64,000 nucleotides of DNA. Origin: UBA2658 sp964617335 (GTDB lineage: Bacteria; Bacillota; Clostridia; Oscillospirales; Oscillospiraceae). The stretch is taken from positions 36,726 through 100,725 of the forward strand of contig CAZTXG010000002.1 of NCBI GenBank assembly GCA_964617335.1, given 5' to 3'. The position numbers and the translations under genes are program-made. Under the pieces are notes generated by a model. It was not told where the DNA came from and did not search any database. It saw only the letters and a program-made list of their open reading frames with translations. Positions 26,887 to 35,362 of the stretch are shown here, piece after piece (the first letter of the stretch is position 1; every line of letters starts with the position of its first letter).

Positions 26887-27190
26887 AATCAAATATCCAA
26901 ATGCTATGATGGGAACAAGTAGTTATAAGCCGGTCTAAAGAGAGCCGTTACATTGGTGAAAGACGGTGTCATGTCTTATTTACGAAAATCATCCCGGAGC
27001 AGTTTACTGAAAGGTTTTTTGCCTGTGTAAGTATAAACGGTTGCGCCCGTTACAGTGCCGAAGGTTAATAGACCTTCAGGAGTGGTTCTTTTTTCGGCAG
27101 TGCAGCGCCAAAAAAAGAGCAAGAAGAGTGGTACCGCAGAGGTTTTTGCCTTTGTCTCTTAAGTTATGCGTGAGAGACAGAGGCTTTTTG
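26887..27190 (+). ncRNA. T-box leader of the ilv operon, specifier ATC (Ile)
   Basis: The T-box TGGTACCGCA is at 27129-27138. The terminator GCCTTTGTCTCT (27148-27159) pairs imperfectly with 27173-27184 and is followed by five T. The specifier position aligned with the leu leader reads ATC (26998-27000), an isoleucine codon. Both leaders share a run of about 20 nt in stem I (GAGAGCCGTTACATTGGTG), so they are recent paralogues with different codon specificity. Low charged tRNA-Ile should allow read-through into ilvB. Confidence 0.92.
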
Positions 27191-27304
27191 TATATAAACA
27201 CACATTACCGATTTAAAGCAGTAGAAGAAAACGCCAAAAAAATGACTTTAAGGAAGTACAAAGGGGCTGCCCATGCTTCCGTTAAAAAACAGGAGGAATG
27301 AGCT

Positions 27305-28969
27305 TTGAAACTGACAGGAGCGGAAATAATCACAGAGGTCCTCATCGAGCAGGGTGTTGAACATCTGTTCGGATACCCCGGCGGCGCTGCCATAAACATT
27401 TATGAGGCGCTGTACCACAGACAGGACAAAATTCACCACTACCTTACAGCCCATGAGCAGGGGGCAACCCACGCGGCAGACGGCTATGCAAGAGCCACGG
27501 GAAAAACCGGAGTTGTACTTGCCACCAGCGGCCCCGGAGCCACAAACACCGTAACGGGCATTGCAACTGCCTATCTTGACAGTGTTCCCATGGTTGTTAT
27601 TACTGCCAATGTGGGAACAGACCTTATTGGTAAAGACAGCTTTCAGGAGGTCTTTATAGCCGGTATAACCCAGCCTATAACAAAGCACAACTATGCGGTG
27701 CGGGACATTACAAGGCTTGCCGACACCCTGCGGGATGCCTTTAAAATTGCCAACAGCGGCCGCTGCGGCCCTGTTTTGGTGGATGTCCCTAAGGATATAA
27801 CAGGGGCAATGTGCGAATTTTCAAATGTATCGTGCAATGAATGCACTGCTTCACCGGTGCCTGAGGAAAAAGACCTTATAAAAATTGCCGAGCTTATTAA
27901 AAAGTCAAAGCGACCCACCATCTGCTTCGGCGGAGGACTTATAAGCAGCGGAGCAAGCGAGGAGTTTTGCAGCTTTATCGAAAAAACCGGCATACCTGCC
28001 TGTCACACCATTATGGGAACGGGAGTTGTAGGTTTTGGAGACGAGCTTGACCTGGGCATAATCGGTATGCACGGCAGCATGACTGCAAACAGGGCCATAG
28101 ACGAAACCGACCTTCTCATCGCCATGGGCACAAGATTTTCCGACCGTGTGGCCTTAAACCTTAAGGACTTTGCACCCCACGCAACCATAGTCCACATTGA
28201 CATTGACGAAAGTGAAATTCGCAAAAATGTTTCCATAGACCATGCCATAGTCGGGGATATAAAGCTTACCTTAGAGGCTCTTTTACCCCATTTGGACGAC
28301 ACCCGCCATCCTGATTGGATTGAAACAATTAAAAAATGGCGGGCAGAGGACGAAACGGTGTATGAGGGAGACTTTAAAGGCTTGCGCCCCGGTGATATAA
28401 TGGAGCTTATAGGCGAAAAGTTCGGGGAAAAGGCCATTGTTGCAACAGACGTAGGCCAGCACCAGATTTGGGCCGCGCAGTTTTGCAAAAAAACCCGTCC
28501 CCGGGGCTTTCTCACCAGCGGCGGCCTTGGAACCATGGGCTTTGGCTATGGTGCTGCAATAGGCGCTGCTGTGGGCTGCCCGGGCACCACGGTTTTTCAC
28601 ATCACCAGCGACGGCAGCTTCCACATGAACATGAACGAGGCCTGCACCGCCGTTTCTAATAATCTTCCCGTTATAACGGTTATTTTTGACAATAAGGTTC
28701 TGGGCATGGTTCGTCAGTGGCAGACCAGTTTTTACAACAAGCATTATTTTGCCACCCAGCCTGAGCGGAAAACGGACTATGTAAAGGTTGCCGAGGGTTT
28801 TGGCGCCAGAGGCTATAAGGCGGAAACAAGACAGGAGTTTGAAAAAGCTCTGGAGCTTGCCGCCGCCGGCGAAGGTCCCTCTTGGATTGTCTGCCCAATA
28901 GACAGGGAAGAAAGAGTTCTTCCCATGATACCTGCAGGCGGAACTGTGCGCAGCGCAATTTTGGAATAG
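27305..28969 (+). CDS. ilvB: Acetolactate synthase, large (catalytic) subunit
   Basis: A 554-residue ThDP enzyme making acetolactate or acetohydroxybutyrate for valine, leucine and isoleucine synthesis. The catalytic Glu stretch is AHEQGATHAADGYAR near 48-62, the ThDP/Mg motif is SDGSFHMNMNEACTA near 437-451, and a FAD-binding middle domain lies between. The start is TTG 27305: AGGAGG lies 8 nt upstream and no in-frame ATG fits. The gene is preceded by the Ile-specific T-box and followed 15 nt later by the regulatory subunit. Confidence 0.95.
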   Translation: MKLTGAEIITEVLIEQGVEHLFGYPGGAAINIYEALYHRQDKIHHYLTAHEQGATHAADGYARATGKTGVVLATSGPGATNTVTGIATAYLDSVPMVVITANVGTDLIGKDSFQEVFIAGITQPITKHNYAVRDITRLADTLRDAFKIANSGRCGPVLVDVPKDITGAMCEFSNVSCNECTASPVPEEKDLIKIAELIKKSKRPTICFGGGLISSGASEEFCSFIEKTGIPACHTIMGTGVVGFGDELDLGIIGMHGSMTANRAIDETDLLIAMGTRFSDRVALNLKDFAPHATIVHIDIDESEIRKNVSIDHAIVGDIKLTLEALLPHLDDTRHPDWIETIKKWRAEDETVYEGDFKGLRPGDIMELIGEKFGEKAIVATDVGQHQIWAAQFCKKTRPRGFLTSGGLGTMGFGYGAAIGAAVGCPGTTVFHITSDGSFHMNMNEACTAVSNNLPVITVIFDNKVLGMVRQWQTSFYNKHYFATQPERKTDYVKVAEGFGARGYKAETRQEFEKALELAAAGEGPSWIVCPIDREERVLPMIPAGGTVRSAILE

Positions 28970-28984
28970 ATGGGAGGAAAGATA

Positions 28985-29506
28985 ATGGATAAAAAAGTTA
29001 TAATCTCCATGCTTGTTGAAAACAACGCAAACGTTTTATCCCGTGTATCCATGCTTTTTGGACGGCGGGGCTATAATATCGATTCACTCACCGTTTCCGA
29101 AACCAACGATCCTGCTATTTCCCGCATAACCATCTCTGCCGGCGGAGACGACAGGGTTATAGAACAAATTATTCTCCAGACAAAAAAGCTTGTTGAGGTT
29201 AAGGCTGTTCAGCTTCAAGATGAAAACAGCGCAATCCTCCGTGAGCTTCTTCTGGTTAAGATTTCGGCGGAGGAGTCTCAGCGTGCCGCCATCCGTGATA
29301 TTTGCGAAATTTATAAGGCCAGCATTGTGGACTATTCCTCAGGCAGCATGGTATGCGAGCTTACGGGAAAGCCCTGCAAGATAGACGGATTTTTGGACGT
29401 TGTGGAAAAGTACGGCATACTGGAGCTGTGCAGAACAGGGGTTACAGCCATTGATCGCGGCTCAAAAACCATGGAATGCACTGACAAAACAAGCCACAGG
29501 GCGTAA
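28985..29506 (+). CDS. ilvN: Acetolactate synthase, small (regulatory) subunit
   Basis: A 173-residue regulatory subunit with an N-terminal ACT domain (VIISMLVENNANVLSRVSMLF) and the ALS small-subunit C-terminal domain. It binds valine and stimulates the catalytic subunit. ATG 28985 follows GGGAGG by about 8 nt; the ATG at 28970 is upstream of that site and is not used. It is the second gene of ilvB-ilvN-ilvC-ilvD. The symbol ilvH would be equally valid. Confidence 0.93.
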   Translation: MDKKVIISMLVENNANVLSRVSMLFGRRGYNIDSLTVSETNDPAISRITISAGGDDRVIEQIILQTKKLVEVKAVQLQDENSAILRELLLVKISAEESQRAAIRDICEIYKASIVDYSSGSMVCELTGKPCKIDGFLDVVEKYGILELCRTGVTAIDRGSKTMECTDKTSHRA

Positions 29507-29597
29507 AAGCTCTCCTTGGCAAAGTATCGGCAGGGCGAAATTTATCGCCTATTGAGATAATAATTTTATATTTTAATATCAAAAGGAGACGACCATT

Positions 29598-30593
29598 ATG
29601 ATTAACAAGTACTACGACACAGACTGCAATATGGAACTTTTGAAGGGGCGCACCGTTTCCATAATCGGATACGGCAGTCAGGGCCATGCCCATGCTCTGA
29701 ACCTTAAGGAGTCCGGAGTTAATGTGGTCGTCGGACTGAGAAAGACCTCCTCAAGCTGGGAAAAGGCTGAGAAAGCCGGACTTAAGGTTATGACCGTTGC
29801 CGAGGCGGCAAAGGCAGGTGACCTTATTATGATGCTGGTTCCCGACGAAACTGCCCCCGACCTTTATGAAAATGAAGTTTCCCCGAATCTTTCCGAGGGC
29901 AATATGCTTATGTTTGCCCATGGCTTTAACATCCACTTTAACCAGATAGTACCTCCCGCCAATGTGGACGTTACAATGGTTGCTCCCAAAGGCCCCGGCC
30001 ACACAGTCCGCAGCCAGTATGAGGAAGGCAAGGGGGTTCCCAGCCTTATCGCCATCCATCAGGACTATACAGGAAAGGCAAAAGACCTTGCCCTTGCCTA
30101 CGCTTCCGGCATCGGAGCGGGCCGTGCGGGCATCCTTGAAACCAACTTCAGGGAAGAAACAGAAACCGACCTTTTCGGTGAGCAGGCTGTTTTGTGCGGC
30201 GGCGTTACAGAGCTTATGAAGGCAGGCTTCGACACTCTTGTTGAGGCAGGCTATGAGCCGGAAATGGCATACTTTGAGTGCATCCACGAGATGAAGCTCA
30301 TCATTGACCTTATTAACAGCGGCGGCTTTGCCATGATGCGCTACAGCGTTTCAAACACCGCCGAATACGGTGACTACAGAAGCGGACGCCGCCTTATAAC
30401 CGAAGACACCCGCAAGGAAATGAAGAACATCCTGTCCGAAATTCAGGACGGCACCTTTGCCAGCGAGTTTATTCAGGAGTTTTCCAGCGGGCGTAAGGCA
30501 AGATTTTTGGCAACCCGCCGCAAGGAAGCGGAGCACCCTCTGGAGAAGGTTGGAAAAGAGCTTCGCAAGATGATGAGCTGGCTTAAAAAGTAA
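29598..30593 (+). CDS. ilvC: Ketol-acid reductoisomerase
   Basis: A 331-residue class I KARI that isomerises and reduces acetolactate to 2,3-dihydroxyisovalerate. The Rossmann motif GYGSQGHAHALNLKESG is near the N-terminus, with RKTSSSW in the cofactor-specificity loop. GPGHTVRSQYEEGKGVPS and the C-terminal metal-binding helical domain are complete. AAAAGGAG precedes the ATG by 9 nt. It is third in the ilv operon. Confidence 0.96.
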   Translation: MINKYYDTDCNMELLKGRTVSIIGYGSQGHAHALNLKESGVNVVVGLRKTSSSWEKAEKAGLKVMTVAEAAKAGDLIMMLVPDETAPDLYENEVSPNLSEGNMLMFAHGFNIHFNQIVPPANVDVTMVAPKGPGHTVRSQYEEGKGVPSLIAIHQDYTGKAKDLALAYASGIGAGRAGILETNFREETETDLFGEQAVLCGGVTELMKAGFDTLVEAGYEPEMAYFECIHEMKLIIDLINSGGFAMMRYSVSNTAEYGDYRSGRRLITEDTRKEMKNILSEIQDGTFASEFIQEFSSGRKARFLATRRKEAEHPLEKVGKELRKMMSWLKK

Positions 30594-30638
30594 GGAAGCT
30601 GCCGAAGGGTTTCGGCAAGTTCCTGAAGGAGTATCAAT

Positions 30639-32297
30639 ATGAAAAGTGACAGTTGCAGAGCCGGTGTGTCCCAGGCCCCGCACAGAAGTCTTTTTAAGGC
30701 TCTGGGCATGACGAAGGCGGAGATGGAGCGGCCCATGGTGGGCATTGTAAGCTCCTATAACGAAATCGTCCCCGGACATATTAATCTTGATAAAATCACC
30801 GAAGCCGTGCGCACGGGAGTTTTGATGGCAGGGGGAACACCGGTGGTGTTCCCTGCCATTGCCGTTTGTGACGGTATCGCAATGGGACATGAGGGCATGA
30901 AATATTCTCTTGTCACGAGAGACCTTATAGCCGACAGCACAGAATGCATGGCACAGGCCCACCAGTTTGACGCCCTTGTTATGATTCCAAACTGCGATAA
31001 AAATGTTCCGGGTCTGCTTATGGCGGCAGCAAGGATAAACGTGCCCACCATCTTTGTTTCCGGCGGGCCCATGCTTGCCGGAAGGTATGAAAACAAGCGC
31101 AGCAGTCTGTCCTCAATGTTCGAGGCAGTGGGCGCCTATCACGCCGGAAAAATCGGCGAAGAAGAGCTTGAAGCCTATGAAAATTCCGCCTGTCCAACCT
31201 GCGGCTCCTGTTCAGGTATGTACACGGCAAACTCTATGAACTGCGTTACCGAGGCCTTGGGAATGGCTCTTGCAGGCAACGGCACAATTCCTGCCGTTAT
31301 GAGCGCAAGGCTGCGCCTTGCCAAGGAAGCAGGCATGAAGGTTATGGAGCTTTATGAAAAGGATATACGCCCACGGGACATTATGACAAAGGCCGCCTTC
31401 CACAATGCCGAAATAGTCGATATGGCTCTTGGCTGCTCGACAAACACTATGCTCCACATTCCCGCCATTGCCCACGAGGCAGGGCTTGAACTTAACCTTC
31501 AAATGGCAAACGAATTTTCGGCGAAGACTCCAAATCTCTGCCACCTTGCGCCGGCGGGGGACACCTATATGGAGGATTTAGACAGGGCAGGCGGTGTCCA
31601 CGCTGTTATGGCAGAGCTTAATAAACTAGGGCTTTTAGACATCTCCGTTATGACCTGCACGGGAAAAACTCTTGAGGAAAACCTTAGGGGGCATAAAAAC
31701 CTTGATGAGGAAATTATCCGCTCTGTTGAAAATCCCTTTTCAAAAAACGGCGGCATAGCCGTACTTTTCGGAAATCTTGCCCCCGAAGGCTGCGTTGTAA
31801 AGCAGTCTGCCGTTGCCCCTGAAATGATGCGGCACGAGGGACCTGCAAGAGTATTTGACTGCGAGGACGATGCAATTGCAGCAATCATCGCCGGAAAAAT
31901 TGTTTCAGGAGACGTGGTTATCATCCGCTATGAAGGGCCAAAGGGCGGCCCCGGTATGAGGGAAATGCTAAACCCCACCTCTGCCATTGCGGGCATGGGC
32001 CTTGACAAGGAAGTTGCCCTTATTACCGACGGGCGCTTTTCCGGCGCAACCCGTGGAGCGTCTATAGGTCATGTGTCGCCGGAGGCGGCGCTAGGCGGAA
32101 CAATTGCCCTAGTTTGCGAGGGGGACACCATTGCAATAGACATACCGGCCTGTAAAATTGAGCTTATGGTGTCTGAAACTGAGCTTCAAGAGCGCCGTGA
32201 AAAGTGGGTCTGCCCCCAGCCGAAGATAAAAACCGGATATCTTGCCCGCTATTCCCGCATGGTTACAAGCGCGGCAAAGGGTGCGGTGCTGGAATAA
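30639..32297 (+). CDS. ilvD: Dihydroxy-acid dehydratase
   Basis: A 552-residue Fe-S enzyme that dehydrates 2,3-dihydroxy acids to the 2-oxo acid precursors of valine and isoleucine. Cluster cysteines are visible in NCDKNVPG and CPTCGSCSGMYTANSM, and the C-terminal DGRFSGATRGASIGHVSPEA is the family signature. AAGGAG lies upstream of the ATG. It completes the set ilvBNCD; a small acetyltransferase gene follows by 15 nt. The transaminase step (ilvE) is not in the window. Confidence 0.96.
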   Translation: MKSDSCRAGVSQAPHRSLFKALGMTKAEMERPMVGIVSSYNEIVPGHINLDKITEAVRTGVLMAGGTPVVFPAIAVCDGIAMGHEGMKYSLVTRDLIADSTECMAQAHQFDALVMIPNCDKNVPGLLMAAARINVPTIFVSGGPMLAGRYENKRSSLSSMFEAVGAYHAGKIGEEELEAYENSACPTCGSCSGMYTANSMNCVTEALGMALAGNGTIPAVMSARLRLAKEAGMKVMELYEKDIRPRDIMTKAAFHNAEIVDMALGCSTNTMLHIPAIAHEAGLELNLQMANEFSAKTPNLCHLAPAGDTYMEDLDRAGGVHAVMAELNKLGLLDISVMTCTGKTLEENLRGHKNLDEEIIRSVENPFSKNGGIAVLFGNLAPEGCVVKQSAVAPEMMRHEGPARVFDCEDDAIAAIIAGKIVSGDVVIIRYEGPKGGPGMREMLNPTSAIAGMGLDKEVALITDGRFSGATRGASIGHVSPEAALGGTIALVCEGDTIAIDIPACKIELMVSETELQERREKWVCPQPKIKTGYLARYSRMVTSAAKGAVLE

Positions 32298-32312
32298 AAA
32301 GGAGAAGAGACT

Positions 32313-32750
32313 GTGTTTCGTGATTTGCAGGAAGGGGATAAAGATGTCTTTTTATCCATGGTAAAGACCTTTTATTCCTCCGAAGCGGTTTCAAGCCCTG
32401 TGGAGCCAAAAAACTTTGAAACGACCTTCAAGGCCGCTATGGACAAATCTCCATTTATGCGGGCCTTGATGATTGAACACGAGGGTAAGCCTGTGGGCTA
32501 CGGACTATTATCTTTCACCTACTCCAACGAGGCTGGGGGTATGGTCGTTCTGGCGGAGGAACTGTATATCGCCGAAGCCTATAGGGGAAAGGGTTACGGA
32601 CAGGCTTTTTTCGCTTTTACAGAAAAGGAATACCCTGCGGCACGCCGCTTTCGCCTTGAGGTTATGAAAGGCAATAAAAAGGCCATACACCTGTATGAAA
32701 AGCTTGGCTACAAGCCCTTGGAATATAGGCAAATGATTAAAGATATTTAA
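32313..32750 (+). CDS. GNAT family N-acetyltransferase
   Basis: A 145-residue acetyl-CoA-dependent acetyltransferase. The acetyl-CoA loop RGKGYG is in AEAYRGKGYGQAFF near 93-100, followed by RLEVMKGNKKAIHLYEKLGY, the GNAT motif B region. The GTG start at 32313 follows AAGGAG. It sits 15 nt after ilvD and before a terminator, so it is probably the last gene of the ilv transcript, though nothing links its substrate to that pathway. Confidence 0.88.
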   Translation: MFRDLQEGDKDVFLSMVKTFYSSEAVSSPVEPKNFETTFKAAMDKSPFMRALMIEHEGKPVGYGLLSFTYSNEAGGMVVLAEELYIAEAYRGKGYGQAFFAFTEKEYPAARRFRLEVMKGNKKAIHLYEKLGYKPLEYRQMIKDI

Positions 32751-32751
32751 T

Positions 32752-32796
32752 AAAAAAGCTGCCCCTGCCGGCACAAAGGCCGTGGGCAGTTTTTTG
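32752..32796 (+). terminator. Intrinsic terminator ending the ilv operon
   Basis: CTGCCC pairs with GGGCAG, with an inner GCCGGC/GCCG stem, an A tract before and six T after. Confidence 0.8.
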
Positions 32797-32812
32797 CATA
32801 AAAGCAGAAATG

Positions 32813-32840
32813 TTGACATATAAGCCCTGTGTGATAAAAT
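32813..32840 (+). promoter_or_regulatory. Candidate sigma-A promoter for the GtrA gene
   Basis: TTGACA and TAAAAT are separated by 16 bp, with TGTGA before the -10 box. Confidence 0.6.
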
Positions 32841-32896
32841 AGCTAAATACTGTAGAAACTGTAAGAAAAAGCTTTTAAAACTTGGAGGCGCGAAGA

Positions 32897-33346
32897 TTGG
32901 ATGATAAAATTGAAACTATCCGCAGCCTTATTAAAAGGCATCGGGAGTTTATTATGTATGTTATTTTCGGCTTGCTGACAACCTTTATAAACTGGCTTAT
33001 ATATAGCCTGTGTGTCAAAGCTTTGGGGCTTGATTTATATATCTCCGGTATAATCGCCTGGATAATTGTCGTTTCTGTGGCTTTTGTAACAAATAAAATT
33101 TGGGTTTTTAACAGTCGGGGCTGGAAAACTCTGCAGCTTATCCGTGAGGCTTTTACCTTTTTCGGCGGTCGGCTGCTCACCGGAGTTTTAGAGGTTGCTG
33201 CGGTTCCCGCCTTAGTGTCCTGGGGCTTTAACCAGACCCTTTTTGGAGTCGAAGGACTTCCCGCAAAGATTATTGTATCTATTGTAATTGTGCTTTTAAA
33301 CTATTTTATAAGTAAATTTCTATCCTTCGGCGGAAGAAAAAGCTAA
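32897..33346 (+). CDS. GtrA-family membrane protein
   Basis: A 149-residue protein with four predicted membrane helices (from YVIFGLLTTFINWLIY to IVSIVIVLLNYFIS) typical of GtrA/DPMS3-like proteins. These help move polyprenyl-linked sugars across the membrane for surface glycan decoration. The start is inferred to be TTG 32897, 8 nt after GGAGG; the neighbouring ATG 32901 is out of frame. It is a single gene with its own promoter and terminator. No glycosyltransferase partner is adjacent. Confidence 0.85.
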   Translation: MDDKIETIRSLIKRHREFIMYVIFGLLTTFINWLIYSLCVKALGLDLYISGIIAWIIVVSVAFVTNKIWVFNSRGWKTLQLIREAFTFFGGRLLTGVLEVAAVPALVSWGFNQTLFGVEGLPAKIIVSIVIVLLNYFISKFLSFGGRKS

Positions 33347-33365
33347 GGAAATATTTTTCGGCATT

Positions 33366-33403
33366 AAAAAAGGCAGCCGGTGAAGATTCATCGCCTGTCT
33401 TTT
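33366..33403. terminator. Bidirectional terminator between the GtrA and permease genes
   Basis: AAAAGGCAG pairs with CTGTCTTTT (one G-T) around a 17-nt loop, flanked by A and T tracts. Confidence 0.65.
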
Positions 33404-33428
33404 CTTATTTTTAACTTTAAAATTTGAT

Positions 33429-34208
33429 CTATTTTGTAAGAGCCCTTTCTGCGGCGCATATTAAAAGTGCCAGCAGCTTTTCAAGGAGAAGAGATAAAAG
33501 CACCACCACAAGAGTGTATGCCAAAAGCTCTGCCGTTTCAAGAAAAAGCTTTGACTCATAAAGCTTTCCGCCTATGGAGCCTGAAGTTATTCCTATGACC
33601 TCGGCGGAAATACCTGCCTTCCAAGCAAGACCCATGCCCACCTGACAGGCGCTTTTAAGATGGGGCGTCACATAGGGCAGGTATATAAAACGAAAGCGGT
33701 CACGCCTTAGCATACCGAAAACCTCGGCGGCCTCAAAGCGCTCTTTGTCAACACTTTTCATGCCGGATAAAAGTGAGGTGTAGAAAACCGGAAAAACCAT
33801 AAGAAAGGAAATTAAGGCAGAAAGGTTTTTTGAGCCAACGGCAAGCAGGGCCAGAACCACAAAGGATGCAACAGGAGCGGCCTTCACAGCTCCCATAAAG
33901 GGACTGAAAAAAGTTTCTAAAAAAGAAAGCTTATAGGCAATAACAGAAAGCAGTGAACCAAAAACAGCAGCGGCAAAAAATCCTGTGAGGATGCGAAGCA
34001 AGGAATATAGCACAGTGTTATAAAATTGTGCATTTTGCAAAAGCCCCCAAAGACTTTTTAAAACGGAGATGGGCGAGGCTAAAAAAAGCTCCTGCCCTAT
34101 GAGAGCTGAGGAAAGCTGCCAAGCGGCAAGCCATATAAGAGCGCTTGCCGCTGTGGTAGCTATTTTCTTTTTTCTTTTAGAATCAAGTGCCATAGTAGAA
34201 GCTGTCAT
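33429..34208 (-). CDS. ABC transporter permease, SsuC/TauC/NitT type
   Basis: A 259-residue inner-membrane permease with about six helices and the binding-protein-dependent transport signature (EAAEVFGMLRRDRFRFIYLP, the EAA loop that docks the ATPase). ATG 34208 is chosen because GGAGG stands 11 nt upstream; it overlaps the lipoprotein gene by 26 nt. Family members import sulfonates, nitrate, taurine or thiamine precursors. The matching ATPase gene is absent from both sides, so it must be encoded elsewhere. Confidence 0.88.
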   Translation of the reverse strand: MTASTMALDSKRKKKIATTAASALIWLAAWQLSSALIGQELFLASPISVLKSLWGLLQNAQFYNTVLYSLLRILTGFFAAAVFGSLLSVIAYKLSFLETFFSPFMGAVKAAPVASFVVLALLAVGSKNLSALISFLMVFPVFYTSLLSGMKSVDKERFEAAEVFGMLRRDRFRFIYLPYVTPHLKSACQVGMGLAWKAGISAEVIGITSGSIGGKLYESKLFLETAELLAYTLVVVLLSLLLEKLLALLICAAERALTK

Positions 34209-35250
34209 CGGGCAGGGTTCCTCCTACAGACTGGGGGTTTTGCTCGAAAAGAGCGCCGAGATAGGCAGAAAGGTCCGCTTTCATGGCAGAGCCGGAGATG
34301 AAAGTGATGCTGCAATAGGGCAGAGCCTTTAAAGCAACCTCGCTTTTAGGGACAATGCCGATATCCGCAATAAGCTCGGCTGCGTCCTCTTGGTTTTCGT
34401 TAACCCAGGAGGCAGAGCTTTCATAGTCGGCTAAAAAGGCCTCTAAAAGTTCAGGATTATTTTCCGCAAAGTCAGAGGAAACAACCAGAACACCGGTTAC
34501 AAGTCTGCCGTCTAAAGAGGCTTTTTCCCATTCATCACTAAGGCTTAGGGCGATGCGTGCTTCGGGATTTGCCATAAGCACTGTTGTGGCATAGGGCTGG
34601 GGCAAAACGGCTATGGTGCCGGAAACGGCGGTTTCCCCCGATAAAAGTGCCGCAATTTCTGTTGCTTCGGACTTAAACTCAACTGTGAGTCCGGTTTCAG
34701 GGTCGATGCCGTTTCCGGAAAGGATGGCATTTAAGGAATACTCTGGAGTGGTGCCCTTACCGGTGGAATAAACGGTTTTTCCTGCAAGGTCAGAAATGGA
34801 GTTTACACTGTCGCCTAGCTCCAGAACGCTTAGAACACCCAAGGTGTTTATCGCGGCAACCTTAATGGCTCCTTCTGTTTTATTGAATAAAACAGAGGCA
34901 AGGTTTGCAGGGATGGCAGCCATGTCGAGCTCGCCGTTAATGAGCAGGGCTGAAACCTCGTCTGCCGTGCCGTAAATAGAGCTTTCGACCTCATAGGAAA
35001 GGCCGCCGTTTTCAGCCTCGTCCAAAAGCTTTACAAGACCCATGGTGGTAGGACCTTTAAGGCTTGCTAAACGTATGGTGCCTTCTATAGGCTCTGTTTC
35101 GTCAGCTTCCATACCCTCATCTTCGGGGGTCATCGTTTCGTTGTTTTCCGTGTCCGCAGTTTCCCCGTTGTTGGCTTCGTTTGTCTTGCAGCCTGTGAAA
35201 AGAGCAAAGATAAGCGCAAGAGCAAAAAAGATGCTAAGATACCTTTTCAT
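34183..35250 (-). CDS. ABC transporter substrate-binding lipoprotein (NMT1/THI5-like)
   Basis: A 355-residue lipoprotein. The signal peptide ends in the lipobox FTGC, so Cys21 is lipidated. An acidic linker (about 22-60) precedes the binding domain with GTIRLASLKGPTTMGL and a two-lobed fold of the nitrate/taurine/pyrimidine-precursor class. AAGGAG lies upstream of the ATG. It is the first gene of a two-gene operon with the permease. The ligand cannot be told from the sequence. Confidence 0.88.
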   Translation of the reverse strand: MKRYLSIFFALALIFALFTGCKTNEANNGETADTENNETMTPEDEGMEADETEPIEGTIRLASLKGPTTMGLVKLLDEAENGGLSYEVESSIYGTADEVSALLINGELDMAAIPANLASVLFNKTEGAIKVAAINTLGVLSVLELGDSVNSISDLAGKTVYSTGKGTTPEYSLNAILSGNGIDPETGLTVEFKSEATEIAALLSGETAVSGTIAVLPQPYATTVLMANPEARIALSLSDEWEKASLDGRLVTGVLVVSSDFAENNPELLEAFLADYESSASWVNENQEDAAELIADIGIVPKSEVALKALPYCSITFISGSAMKADLSAYLGALFEQNPQSVGGTLPDDSFYYGT

Positions 35251-35284
35251 GATTGTCTCCTTCTATCTAAGTATAATATTATCT

Positions 35285-35313
35285 ATTTTACTCCAGAGAA
35301 AAATTAAAGTAAA
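35285..35313 (-). promoter_or_regulatory. Candidate promoter of the lipoprotein-permease operon
   Basis: On the minus strand TTTACT and TAAAAT are separated by 17 bp. Confidence 0.4.
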
Positions 35314-35362
35314 GGGAATAAGACAGACTTTGTTATTTTATTTACAATCTTCCCATAACAAG

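Noticed and set aside
27242..27301. 19-codon frame ending just before ilvB, possible attenuation peptide
   Set aside because: No ribosome binding site and no run of Ile, Leu or Val codons; control is explained by the T-box.
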